A stretch of DNA of 64,000 nucleotides, taken from the NCBI GenBank assembly GCA_900143635.1, contig FREY01000013.1, positions 1-64,000 on the forward strand, read 5' to 3'. Position 1 is the stretch's first letter, and every line of letters starts with the position of its first letter. Below the pieces are notes generated by a model. It had not been told where the DNA came from and searched no databases. It saw nothing but the letters and a program-made list of their open reading frames with translations. This stretch comes from Rhodobacteraceae bacterium Alg231-04. Lineage in GTDB: Bacteria; Pseudomonadota; Alphaproteobacteria; Rhodobacterales; Rhodobacteraceae. Position numbers and translations under genes: made by a program. Shown piece after piece: positions 17,412 to 30,475 of the stretch.

Positions 17412-18446
17412 ATGAGACAGACAGCAGTGATCGTGGCGCCGGGGCGCGGAACCTACAATCGGAGTGAGTTGGGCTATTTTGCCCAGCACCATCAGGACAA
17501 GGCAGGCATGCTCGCTGAATTTGATATGTTGCGGGAGGTCCGCGGACAAAAACCATTGTCCGAACTGGATGGCGCGGCGCGGTTTTCCGGGGCGCAGCAC
17601 ACGCGCGGTGATAATGCCTCGGCGTTGATTTATGCCTGTTCCTACGCTGACTATCTGAGCGTCAACCGGGAGGCCTTTGATATCATTGGCGTTACGGGAA
17701 ATTCCATGGGCTGGTACACGGCGCTGGCCTGCGCTGGTGCGGTTGGGTCAATCGGCGGGTTGGACGTTGTGAACACCATGGGCAGCCTGATGCAGGAACA
17801 CCTGATTGGCGGGCAGCTGATCTATCCATTTGTGGATGAAGACTGGTGCGAGGTTCCGGGACGACGGGCGGCTATTTGGGCCAAGGTGGCCGAGGTCGAT
17901 GCGCGAAAGGGTCATACCCTTTCGATATCTATTGATCTCGGCGGCATGCTGGTTCTGGCCGGATGCGAGGCGGGGCTGGTGGCATTTGAAGCTGAGATGC
18001 CGCGTATCGAGCAGCGGTTTCCGATGCGCCTGCCCAATCATGCAGGGTTCCACAGCCACCTCCAAGAACCCGTGGCAAAAGCCGGCCGTGCGCAGCTGGC
18101 GCGTGAGTGGTTCACCCAGCCCGAAACAACGCTGATCGACGGCCGCGGGTGCATCTGGCGTCCGGGCGCGAGCGATGTGGATGCGCTTTACGACTACACG
18201 CTGGGCCATCAGGTGGTGGAGACTTATGACTATACTGCTGCCATCCGGGTTGCGGCGCGCGAACTGATGCCGGATGTTTTCATAGTTCTGGGGCCGGGCA
18301 CCACACTGGGGGGCGCCACGGCACAGAGCCTGCTGATGTGCGGCTGGCGCGGCATGGTTGGCAAGGCAGGGTTTCAGGCAGCCCAGGCCGACAGCCCGCG
18401 GTTGATTTCCATGGGCCGGGAAGACCAGCGTTCTATGGCTGTGTGA
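17412..18446 (+). CDS. FabD-like acyltransferase-domain protein
   Basis: A 344-residue protein with the fold of malonyl-CoA:ACP transacylases. The nucleophile elbow is GVTGNSMGWYTAL with S98 in the place of the FabD GHSLGE serine, and the catalytic histidine is H214 in NHAGFHSHL, like the FabD FHS motif. The FabD arginine that grips the malonyl carboxylate (in an RGxxM-type segment after the elbow) is not seen: the matching stretch reads VVNTMGSLMQ. That suggests a substrate other than malonyl. The gene follows the E1 fusion by 84 bp on the same strand. No ketosynthase or acyl-carrier protein is nearby, so its acceptor is unknown. Confidence 0.75.
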   Translation: MRQTAVIVAPGRGTYNRSELGYFAQHHQDKAGMLAEFDMLREVRGQKPLSELDGAARFSGAQHTRGDNASALIYACSYADYLSVNREAFDIIGVTGNSMGWYTALACAGAVGSIGGLDVVNTMGSLMQEHLIGGQLIYPFVDEDWCEVPGRRAAIWAKVAEVDARKGHTLSISIDLGGMLVLAGCEAGLVAFEAEMPRIEQRFPMRLPNHAGFHSHLQEPVAKAGRAQLAREWFTQPETTLIDGRGCIWRPGASDVDALYDYTLGHQVVETYDYTAAIRVAARELMPDVFIVLGPGTTLGGATAQSLLMCGWRGMVGKAGFQAAQADSPRLISMGREDQRSMAV

Positions 18447-18575
18447 GCCTTTGGGGCGTGCGAACGGTTGGGCTTGATGCTGCGCGGACCGGGGTTTGTT
18501 TGAAAAAACACCACGAATGTCTGGAAACCAATCCGCTTTGGCGTCACAACCAAAACACGCTGTGAGGGGAAGACA

Positions 18576-19004
18576 ATGGATGATCTCGACCGCCGCATTA
18601 TTGCAGCCCTGCAAGCCAATGCCCGTGAAAGCACAACCAAATTGGCGGTCAAGCTGGGTGTGGCGCGCACGACCGTACACCAGCGGATCGCGCGTATGGA
18701 AGAACGTGGGGTCATCTCGGGCTATTCGGTGGTTCTACGCGAGCCGGTGGATGGACCACGGGTACAGGTGATCGTGCTGCTGGAAGTGCAGCAAAAAGAA
18801 ACCAGCCGTATCGTCAAACGGCTGGAGGGTTATCCAGAAGTAAAGCTCTGCCTGTCGATCAACGGCGAATATGATCTGCTGCTGTCCGCCGAAGCGCCGC
18901 GCATTGAGGATCTGGATGTTCTGGTGGACGAGCTGGGCGCCCTGCCCGGTGTCCAGCGGACAAATACGTCGGTTGTATTTGGGCGGCGGATCGACCGGGA
19001 ATGA
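18576..19004 (+). CDS. Lrp/AsnC-family transcriptional regulator
   Basis: A 142-residue feast/famine regulator. The N-terminal helix-turn-helix reads DLDRRIIAALQANARESTTKLAVKL in two pieces (DDLDRRIIAALQANAR, STTKLAVKLGVARTTVHQRI). The C-terminal ligand-binding RAM domain contains VIVLLEVQQKETSRIVKRL and ends PGVQRTNTSVVFGRRI. Start ATG is preceded by GGGGAAGACA. It is upstream of and in line with the lysine-catabolic genes 115 bp downstream, so it probably senses lysine or a related amino acid and regulates them. Confidence 0.94.
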   Translation: MDDLDRRIIAALQANARESTTKLAVKLGVARTTVHQRIARMEERGVISGYSVVLREPVDGPRVQVIVLLEVQQKETSRIVKRLEGYPEVKLCLSINGEYDLLLSAEAPRIEDLDVLVDELGALPGVQRTNTSVVFGRRIDRE

Positions 19005-19009
19005 CGGAT

Positions 19010-19026
19010 TGACGGAATTCTCGTCA
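19010..19026. promoter_or_regulatory. Putative Lrp-type operator
   Basis: Arms TGACG (19010-19014) and CGTCA (19022-19026) flank a 7-base AT-rich centre, just after the Lrp stop codon and about 95 bp before the lysine-6-dehydrogenase-like gene. Lrp-family sites are often short imperfect palindromes with AT-rich centres, so this fits, but no binding data support it. Confidence 0.35.
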
Positions 19027-19118
19027 ATTTGATGCGCCAGACAGTCATTTCGTCACTCTGAGCTCTGCACTCTGAACAGCGGATGGGTCACTCTTTCTGA
19101 CAGAAGAGGAGACATGCC

Positions 19119-20225
19119 ATGCAATGGAATATTTGCGTCATTGGGGCTGGCAAGATCGGGCAGATGATCGCCACCCTGTTGAAAACATCCAAGAATTATA
19201 CAGTGACCCTGGCTGACCACGATTTGGCGGCCCTTGCGGTGGTCAAGAAAATGGGCCTGCCGACCAAGCAGATCGACGCGTCGGACGCGTCAGGTTTGGC
19301 GGGAGCGTTGAAAGGGTTTGATGCGGTCATTTCTGCGGCTCCGTTTTTCCTGACCCCGACCATCGCACAGGCCGCAAAGACGGCCGGTGCGCATTATTTC
19401 GACCTGACCGAAGATGTAGCTGCCACCAATGCCGTGCGGGCTTTGGCGCAGGGAGCTGAAACAGCCTTTGTGCCGCAATGTGGTCTGGCACCGGGCTTCG
19501 TTGGCATTGCCGGCGCGGCATTGGCGGCCGAGTTTGATGAGCTGGACAGCCTGCACATGCGGGTGGGCGCGCTGCCGCTCTACCCGACCAATGCGCTGAA
19601 ATACAACCTGACCTGGTCCACCGATGGGCTGATCAACGAATACTGCAACCCCTGCGATGCTATCGTGAACGGCGAGCGGGTGAAGACCGCGCCGCTGGAG
19701 GACTATGAGCTGCTGGGCCACGACGGGGTGGAATACGAATGTTTCAACACCTCCGGTGGTCTGGGCACCCTGCCGGAAACCCTGGCCGGGCGGGCGCGTG
19801 ATGTTTCCTACCGGTCGATCCGCTATCCCGGCCATTGCGACATCCTGAAACTCTTGTTGAATGACCTCGGGCTGGAGCGCCGCCGCGACCTGCTGAAAGA
19901 GATATTTGAGAGCGCCCTGCCGCGCACTGATCAGGATGTGGTTCTGGTTTACTGTACCGCCAAGGGCCGCAAAAACGGCGAGTTGCGCGAGCAGAGCCTG
20001 ATCAACAAGACCTATTCATCGATGATAGACGGCCAGATCTGGGGCGCAATCCAGACCACCACAGCGGCAGGTGTGCTGGGGGTCGTAGACCTGATGCGCA
20101 CCGGCGCGCTGCCCGCCAAAGGCTTCATCCGGCAAGAGCAGGTGAACCTCGCTGATTTCCTGACAACCGAATTCGGCCGCCTCTACCGGGCCGGCGATGT
20201 CACCCAACGCAATATTGCCGCCTGA
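19119..20225 (+). CDS. Lysine 6-dehydrogenase / saccharopine reductase-like enzyme
   Basis: A 368-residue NAD(P)-dependent enzyme of the saccharopine dehydrogenase superfamily. The N-terminal Rossmann fold starts [17 protein letters not shown], and the family segment [15 protein letters not shown] is followed by [15 protein letters not shown]. Two activities are known in this group: lysine 6-dehydrogenase, giving piperideine-6-carboxylate directly, and saccharopine dehydrogenase, which needs lysine-ketoglutarate reductase upstream. No reductase is seen here and the length fits lysine 6-dehydrogenase (about 370-385), so that is favoured. It is 17 bp ahead of the semialdehyde dehydrogenase that would take its product. 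Confidence 0.82.
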   Translation: MQWNICVIGAGKIGQMIATLLKTSKNYTVTLADHDLAALAVVKKMGLPTKQIDASDASGLAGALKGFDAVISAAPFFLTPTIAQAAKTAGAHYFDLTEDVAATNAVRALAQGAETAFVPQCGLAPGFVGIAGAALAAEFDELDSLHMRVGALPLYPTNALKYNLTWSTDGLINEYCNPCDAIVNGERVKTAPLEDYELLGHDGVEYECFNTSGGLGTLPETLAGRARDVSYRSIRYPGHCDILKLLLNDLGLERRRDLLKEIFESALPRTDQDVVLVYCTAKGRKNGELREQSLINKTYSSMIDGQIWGAIQTTTAAGVLGVVDLMRTGALPAKGFIRQEQVNLADFLTTEFGRLYRAGDVTQRNIAA

Positions 20226-20241
20226 GAAAGGATCCAGACCA

Positions 20242-21756
<1,515 letters not shown>

Positions 21757-21774
21757 GCAGCAGCACCCAGCAAA

Positions 21775-21794
21775 GCCCTGCCTGACGGCAGGGC
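21775..21794. terminator. Hairpin after the semialdehyde dehydrogenase gene
   Basis: Arms GCCCTGCC (21775-21782) and GGCAGGGC (21787-21794) pair perfectly across a 4-base loop 18 bp past the stop codon. There is no T-run, so it may be a transcript stabiliser or a Rho-independent-like stop of weak type. Confidence 0.5.
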
Positions 21795-21847
21795 GAGGTT
21801 CTCCCGCGCCCGCACGTGCCCGGCTTTGCCGGACCCGCTGGCGGCCT

Positions 21848-21886
21848 TGGGCCAGGCTCATCGCCAAAGGCGATGAGCCTGGCCCA
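21848..21886. repeat. Long perfect hairpin (18-bp stem, 3-base loop)
   Basis: Arms of 18 bases, starting TGGGCCAGGCTCATCGCC at 21848 and mirrored at 21869-21886, pair without a mismatch around an AAA loop. It lies between the convergent lysine operon and katG. No T-run follows on either strand. Its length and perfection exceed what is expected by chance. It could be a bidirectional terminator or a dispersed palindromic element. Confidence 0.75.
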
Positions 21887-21958
21887 ACGTAAGGAGGGTC
21901 TCGTCAGAGACCCCAACGACAGGCGGGAGCGCGTCGTTCTTTGTGGCTGCAGGTTTGA

Positions 21959-21992
21959 AACCGGGGCAGAAGATATCCCTTCGGCCCCGGTT
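21959..21992 (-). terminator. Probable terminator of katG
   Basis: Nine-base arms AACCGGGGC (21959-21967) and GCCCCGGTT (21984-21992) pair across a 16-base loop, 21 bp beyond the katG stop codon (minus strand). A short T-run follows on that strand (TTTCAAA), so termination is plausible but weak. Confidence 0.55.
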
Positions 21993-22012
21993 CTTCATTT
22001 GCGGTTGGCAAC

Positions 22013-24500
<2,488 letters not shown>

Positions 24501-24755
24501 TTACAGGGGCAGCGGCTGCGACCTGCCCTGTTTGGCCAGCCGCGCATTCAGGACACGCGCCTGCGGATGGCCGGCCTCTAGGGCAAAAACAAACGCCTGC
24601 GTCAGAAAGAAACAGGAGGCGTCGGTCTCAGAGCGGCTCTCGGCCAAATCGGCGGCACAGGTATAAAGATGGACAAGAGCCTCCGTGTCGTCGGCCGCAT
24701 GTGCGGCCAGCAGCGCCTTGTCCAGCGCCTCGCGGCTGAGGGCATGCCCCGTCAT
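24501..24755 (-). CDS. Small conserved-looking protein coupled to the Rieske oxygenase
   Basis: An 84-residue protein (starts MTGHALSREALDKALLAAHA) that looks helical, with a repeat-like arrangement: ALVHLYTCAADLAESR then CFFLTQAFVFALEAGHPQARVLNARL, resembling a tetratricopeptide-type helix pair. Its ATG overlaps the Rieske gene stop as ATGA, so the two are translated together. Amino-acid composition is natural and codon third positions are GC-rich as in neighbours, supporting a real gene. No function is assigned; a role in folding or partner binding for the oxygenase is a guess. Confidence 0.75.
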   Translation of the reverse strand: MTGHALSREALDKALLAAHAADDTEALVHLYTCAADLAESRSETDASCFFLTQAFVFALEAGHPQARVLNARLAKQGRSQPLPL

Positions 24756-25906
24756 TCGGCGCGGCCTGCCTCAACCTGACTGGCCACCCAGTGGTGGAAG
24801 CAATGGGTGGGGCTGTCCATGGCCGGTGAAAAACGCCCACCGTCGAACAGTTCTCCGTGGCGGCCCTTTTGCATGCCCTCCACCACAAAGATGTCCTCTT
24901 CGAACACGGTCTTCCAAAGATCGGAATTCTGCTGGCGCAGCGCGTCCAGATTGGGCGTGTCCTGGTTGGATTGTGCGTAGTACAGCTCTACATGTTCGAC
25001 TGTTTTCTCACAGCTGACCGGCTCGAGAATGATCGCAAAAGCATGGTCGCGCTGTATGCCAAGCAGAACGTTGGGATAGACAGCGACATATTCGGCGCCC
25101 TCGTTCCACTGGCTGCTGAGCCCCGCAAAATCCGGGAATTTTTCGCTCTGTTCCCCCTCCAACTGGCGATAGACCAGCGTCCCCTGACCGGAGTAATGGC
25201 CGAGTTTTTCAATGTGATAGTGATCTTCCAGCCGCGAATAGCTGTTCAGACCCGGATGGACCCAAGGCAGGTGATAGCTTTCGCAGTAGTTTTCCACCGC
25301 CAGCTTCCAGTTGGTTGCCACCTCCAGCTTGAAACCGGATCCTTCGCCGCCACTGTGCAGGGGCTGTTCGAATTCAGCCCACCGCGCCATCAGATCGGCG
25401 TGCGCTTCGGTAAAATCCGCCGCGCTGCCGTCGACATTCACAAAAACCACATCGCGCCAAACGTAAGAACGGATGCGGATCAGTCCCAGTTCGTCCAGCT
25501 TGATGCTGTCATGTTTGTTTTGCCCCGGACCACCCACATGCGGAGTAGAGACAAGGCGGCCATCCAGCCCGTAACACCAGCTGTGATAGGGGCAGCGGAT
25601 GGCGCCGCGGATTTTTCCGGGCTTGTCCACAAGGATCATGCCCCGATGGCGGCAGGTGTTCTGAAACACCCCGACCTCGCCGTCGCTGTCGCGCACGATC
25701 AACAGGGGCATACCGAGAAAATCCACTGGTTTGGCATAGCCCGCTTCCGGCACGTCCTTGCCGAACCCGATACCGGACCAATTGGCAAACAACACGGCGC
25801 GCTTTTCTTCCTGAAACACGCCTTCGTCGATGTAATGGGCATTGGGGAGACCATTGGCGCTGGTTACGGGCGACAACACCGATGCGAGTTTGCTGTTTTT
25901 GGTCAC
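24752..25906 (-). CDS. Rieske non-haem iron oxygenase, alpha subunit
   Basis: A 384-residue ring-hydroxylating-type oxygenase. The start is a GTG at 25906, preceded by CAGGAGAGATCCCA; a longer frame has no ribosome-binding site. The Rieske [2Fe-2S] ligands are C85, H87, C105 and H108 (TCRHRG, RCPYHSWCYG). The catalytic iron site is H212 and H217 in YHLPWVHPG, with a bridging acidic residue E205 in AVENYCESY, where many aromatic dioxygenases have Asp. A glutamate here is known in carnitine/choline-type oxygenases, so a quaternary-amine substrate is possible. No reductase gene is adjacent. A LysR regulator is upstream on the same strand. Confidence 0.9.
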   Translation of the reverse strand: MTKNSKLASVLSPVTSANGLPNAHYIDEGVFQEEKRAVLFANWSGIGFGKDVPEAGYAKPVDFLGMPLLIVRDSDGEVGVFQNTCRHRGMILVDKPGKIRGAIRCPYHSWCYGLDGRLVSTPHVGGPGQNKHDSIKLDELGLIRIRSYVWRDVVFVNVDGSAADFTEAHADLMARWAEFEQPLHSGGEGSGFKLEVATNWKLAVENYCESYHLPWVHPGLNSYSRLEDHYHIEKLGHYSGQGTLVYRQLEGEQSEKFPDFAGLSSQWNEGAEYVAVYPNVLLGIQRDHAFAIILEPVSCEKTVEHVELYYAQSNQDTPNLDALRQQNSDLWKTVFEEDIFVVEGMQKGRHGELFDGGRFSPAMDSPTHCFHHWVASQVEAGRAE

Positions 25907-26003
25907 TGGGATCTCTCCTGGCTTATATCCTGCGAGAACCCTTAAGAGACCGGCGCGCGGTCTCAATATGTTTAATCTTCAATGTAAGTTTAGTTGAATT
26001 CAC

Positions 26004-26903
26004 CTAAGGGCCCTGAGTGCCTTCAATGATCCAGTCGCGAACCCTGCGGGCCGACGGGCTGAGTTCTGTCTCAGGACGGCTGACCAGATGAAATCGGTGC
26101 GGTGCTGGCAGCGCGTGCGCCCCGATGGGCAGCAGTGCCCCGCTTTGCCGCATTGGAGTCAACAGGCGACGCCAGCCAAGCGCCAGCCCTGCCCCGTCCT
26201 GTGCGGCCTGCAATGCGACGGCGTAATTGTTGACCCGAACCCCCGCTGCGACAGGGCCGGCATATCCCAGAGCACGGAACCAGGCCTGCCAACTCGTCCA
26301 GCTGGCATCCTCGGAATCAAGATGGATAAGCCGCTCCTGCGCCAGATCAGCCAGATCCGCCCCCGCGAGACGATCCGCGACAGGGCGGCTCCCAACCGGG
26401 ATGAGCGTGTCGCGGAACAGTTCCTCCTGTTCCAGACTGTTGTCGCTGTCCCGGCCATAGCGGATAAAAAGGTCAAGATCCGGCCGGTTACGAAAGGGCC
26501 TGTCCTGCACGATTTGATTGACGCTGACCTCAGGGTATTCGCGCCAGAATGCCAGCACCGACGGGGAAAGCCACAGCGAGGCAACCGCCGATGTCGACCC
26601 GATGGTGACGGTGTCTCCGGCCCGGCTGTTGCGCACGGCCTGCAGCCCTTGGGACATCCGCAGAAAGGAGGCCGCAAGTGTTTCAAACAGGGCCTCACCC
26701 TCTGGGGTCAGCTCTACTCCGCGGTGGCGGCGCCAGAACAGCGGCGCGCCCAGCTCTGCCTCCAGCGCTTTGATCTGATGGCTGACAGCACCGGGGGTCA
26801 CCGACAGTTCTTCGGCGGCATTCTTAAAGCTCAGCTGGCGGGCGGCGGCCTCAAAAGCGGCAAGTGATGTCAGCGGGGGCAGATTGTAATGTCGGCGGGA
26901 CAC
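26004..26903 (-). CDS. LysR-family (GcvA-like) transcriptional regulator
   Basis: A 299-residue regulator whose N-terminus (NLPPLTSLAAFEAAARQLSF, VTPGAVSHQIKALEAELG) is of the GcvA subgroup. The rest is the effector domain, including TVTIGSTSAVASLWLSPSVL. It lies 97 bp upstream of the Rieske oxygenase on the same strand and probably controls it. The GC-rich gap between them shows no obvious operator; ordinary T-N11-A sites could not be singled out. Confidence 0.93.
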   Translation of the reverse strand: MSRRHYNLPPLTSLAAFEAAARQLSFKNAAEELSVTPGAVSHQIKALEAELGAPLFWRRHRGVELTPEGEALFETLAASFLRMSQGLQAVRNSRAGDTVTIGSTSAVASLWLSPSVLAFWREYPEVSVNQIVQDRPFRNRPDLDLFIRYGRDSDNSLEQEELFRDTLIPVGSRPVADRLAGADLADLAQERLIHLDSEDASWTSWQAWFRALGYAGPVAAGVRVNNYAVALQAAQDGAGLALGWRRLLTPMRQSGALLPIGAHALPAPHRFHLVSRPETELSPSARRVRDWIIEGTQGP

Positions 26904-26985
26904 GGCGGGACACCTCGGATGCTTGCATGAAAACAGTTCACGCTAGCATCCGCTGCCTTGCAACGAAAGCCTGTAGACTGGGCGG

Positions 26986-28245
<1,260 letters not shown>

Positions 28246-28256
28246 TCAGCGTCCCG

Positions 28257-29039
28257 TCAGGCGATGACCAGTGCCACCGTACTGGCGATCAGAAAACCTG
28301 TGGTGATCAGTTTGAACAGTTTTTCCGGCACCCGTTTGGCAATCAACAGCCCGCCAACTGCGCCGGCTACGGTGGGCAGCCACAGGCTCTGCGCCATCGG
28401 GCCCAGCTCTGCCGACAGCCCGCCAACACCAACCTGAAAACCCATCGCCAGCGGATAGGCCAAAAGGAACGTCCCCAACGTGGTAGAGCGCACCACGTCC
28501 TTGTTGCGGCGAATGGCGGTGGCATAGGCGGCGACCGGCGGCCCCGGCATGGCGAGGGTGGAATTGAGAATGCCGCAAACCCAGCCGATGGCAACGCGGC
28601 GCATCTTGCTGTCCCGCTCAAAAATCGGATAGCGGGCAAAAATACCGGTCGAAATCAGCGTCATGAAGCCGACAACAATTGCGGCAAAGATCTTCAGCGT
28701 ATCGATTGACAGATAGGCAAAGGCCAGCGCTCCAAAGGGCGAACCGATACAGACGCCAATCAGAAGAGGCCCCATCAAGCGCTTGTTGATATTGGCAAAG
28801 ATCGTCGGCAGCAGGATCACCGCGATCATGAAGCTGAGCACGATGGAAACCTGAATGGCATCTGCGCTGCCCATGGCCACCAGCAGCATTGGCCCGGCGA
28901 TCACACCAAATCCGATGCCGGTCACTGATTGCAGAAGAGAGGCGGCAAAGACCACCGCCACCAGCGCGAAGGAAACCCCCGCCGGGTTGAGAAATTCGGC
29001 CACTTGAGGCTCCGTCAAAAGAGACTCCGGGCGCCCCAT
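28257..29039 (-). CDS. TauE/SafE-family permease
   Basis: A 260-residue membrane protein with about eight hydrophobic helices. Conserved family features are FALVAVVFAASLLQSVTGIGFGVIAGP at the N-terminal half (read as AASLLQSVTGIGFG) and the matching second-half motif GILNSTLAMPGPPVAAYATA. The family exports sulfite or organic anions in some bacteria, but many members have unknown cargo. It lies 23 bp downstream of the aldehyde dehydrogenase gene on the same strand, so it is probably co-transcribed and may export or import a metabolite of that pathway. Confidence 0.85.
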   Translation of the reverse strand: MGRPESLLTEPQVAEFLNPAGVSFALVAVVFAASLLQSVTGIGFGVIAGPMLLVAMGSADAIQVSIVLSFMIAVILLPTIFANINKRLMGPLLIGVCIGSPFGALAFAYLSIDTLKIFAAIVVGFMTLISTGIFARYPIFERDSKMRRVAIGWVCGILNSTLAMPGPPVAAYATAIRRNKDVVRSTTLGTFLLAYPLAMGFQVGVGGLSAELGPMAQSLWLPTVAGAVGGLLIAKRVPEKLFKLITTGFLIASTVALVIA

Positions 29040-29062
29040 TAAAGAGCGCCCGGCAGAGAAAT

Positions 29063-30475
29063 TTAGGAGAAGATAACCTGAATGTCAGTGTTCTCCATCA
29101 GGCCCTCTTCGCCGAACTCGACGCCGACACCGGACTGTTTCACGCCGCCAAAGGGCGCGTTGGGCTGGATCATGCCATGTTTGTTGATCCAGACCGAGCC
29201 GCATTCCATTTTGGAGGCGATCCGCTTGGCTTCTGTGATGTTGCGGCTCCAGACAGAGCCGCCCAGACCGTTGGGGTTGTTGTTCGCCATCTTGATGGCG
29301 TCCTCAACGTTGCGGTAGCGGACAATCGGTAGAACCGGGCCGAACTGTTCTTCATCGACAAGACGATCACCGTTCTCCAGATCAGCGATCAGAGTAATCG
29401 GGTGGAAGTAGCCCTTGGCTTTCTTGGTCTCGTCATTGGCGCCGCCCAGCAGGACGCGACCTTTCTTCGACCCATCCGCAACCAGGTCCTGGACGATATC
29501 CAGCTGCTTGCGGTTCTGCACCGGACCCAGCACCGCGTCTTCGTCGGTTCCAACGCCCACAGGCATTTTGCGCGCCACTTTGACCAGCTCTTCGCAAACT
29601 TCTTCGTACACATCGTCATGCACATAGAGACGTTTCAGCGCCGCACAGGTTTGGCCGTTGTTGATGAAGGCACCCCAGAACAGACCTTCGGCGATCTCTT
29701 TCGGGTTCACGTCTGGCAGCACGATGCCAGCGTCATTGCCGCCCAGTTCCAGTGTCAGACGCTTCATGCTGTCGGCCGCATTGGCCATGATGCGCTTGCC
29801 GGTACCACAGGAGCCGGTGAAGACGATCTTACCGATGTCCTTGTGCCCGGTCAGCTGCGGGCCTAGGTCGTCGTCGCCTGCAACGCAGTTCACAACGCCC
29901 TTGGGCAGCACTTCGTTCATCAGCTCGACCACACGCAGGGTGGTCAGCGGTGTGAAGGGCGAAGGTTTGGACACAACCGTGTTGCCCGCCATGATCGCCG
30001 GAATGATGTGCCAGATGGCGATCAGAACCGGGAAGTTCCATGGCGTGATCGAGCCGACAACGCCGATTGGCTTGCGGTGCAGTTCGACGCGGCCTTCGTT
30101 GTTGTCCTGCAGAACCTTCATCGGCAGCGACAGGTTCGCGGTATACTGCGTCCAGGCCACGGCGCCGCCGATTTCCCAGCGCGAGCCCAAACCGTTCAGC
30201 GGCTTGCCCTGCTCAGCGGTCAGCAGCTGTGCCAGTTCTTCGGCGTGCAGCTCCAGCTTTTCTGCGATTTTCATGCAGGCCGCTTTGCGCTTGCGCTCGG
30301 GCTCATCCCGCCAGGATTTATAGGCGCGCTTGGCTGCGGCCACGGCGTCATCCAGCTGCTGCGCGGTTGCCAGCGGCGCAAGGCCTGCGGGTTTTTCGGT
30401 CGCCGGGTTCAGCACTTCAAAACACTGTTTGGTCGGGACTTTCTTGCCGTCAATAACGAGGCGGAACGGTTCCAT
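29063..30475 (-). CDS. Aldehyde dehydrogenase
   Basis: A 470-residue NAD(P)-dependent aldehyde dehydrogenase. The catalytic cysteine is C277 in NNGQTCAALKRL and the general base is E244 in LTLELGGNDAG; the Asn of ITPWNFPVLIA and the cofactor block FTGSCGTGKRI are also present. C-terminal MECGSVWINKH and NAPFGGVKQSG are typical. It shares base 30475 with the stop/start of the upstream nitroreductase-like gene, so the two are coupled. Substrate is not evident; it would oxidise an aldehyde made by its operon partners. Confidence 0.93.
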   Translation of the reverse strand: MEPFRLVIDGKKVPTKQCFEVLNPATEKPAGLAPLATAQQLDDAVAAAKRAYKSWRDEPERKRKAACMKIAEKLELHAEELAQLLTAEQGKPLNGLGSRWEIGGAVAWTQYTANLSLPMKVLQDNNEGRVELHRKPIGVVGSITPWNFPVLIAIWHIIPAIMAGNTVVSKPSPFTPLTTLRVVELMNEVLPKGVVNCVAGDDDLGPQLTGHKDIGKIVFTGSCGTGKRIMANAADSMKRLTLELGGNDAGIVLPDVNPKEIAEGLFWGAFINNGQTCAALKRLYVHDDVYEEVCEELVKVARKMPVGVGTDEDAVLGPVQNRKQLDIVQDLVADGSKKGRVLLGGANDETKKAKGYFHPITLIADLENGDRLVDEEQFGPVLPIVRYRNVEDAIKMANNNPNGLGGSVWSRNITEAKRIASKMECGSVWINKHGMIQPNAPFGGVKQSGVGVEFGEEGLMENTDIQVIFS

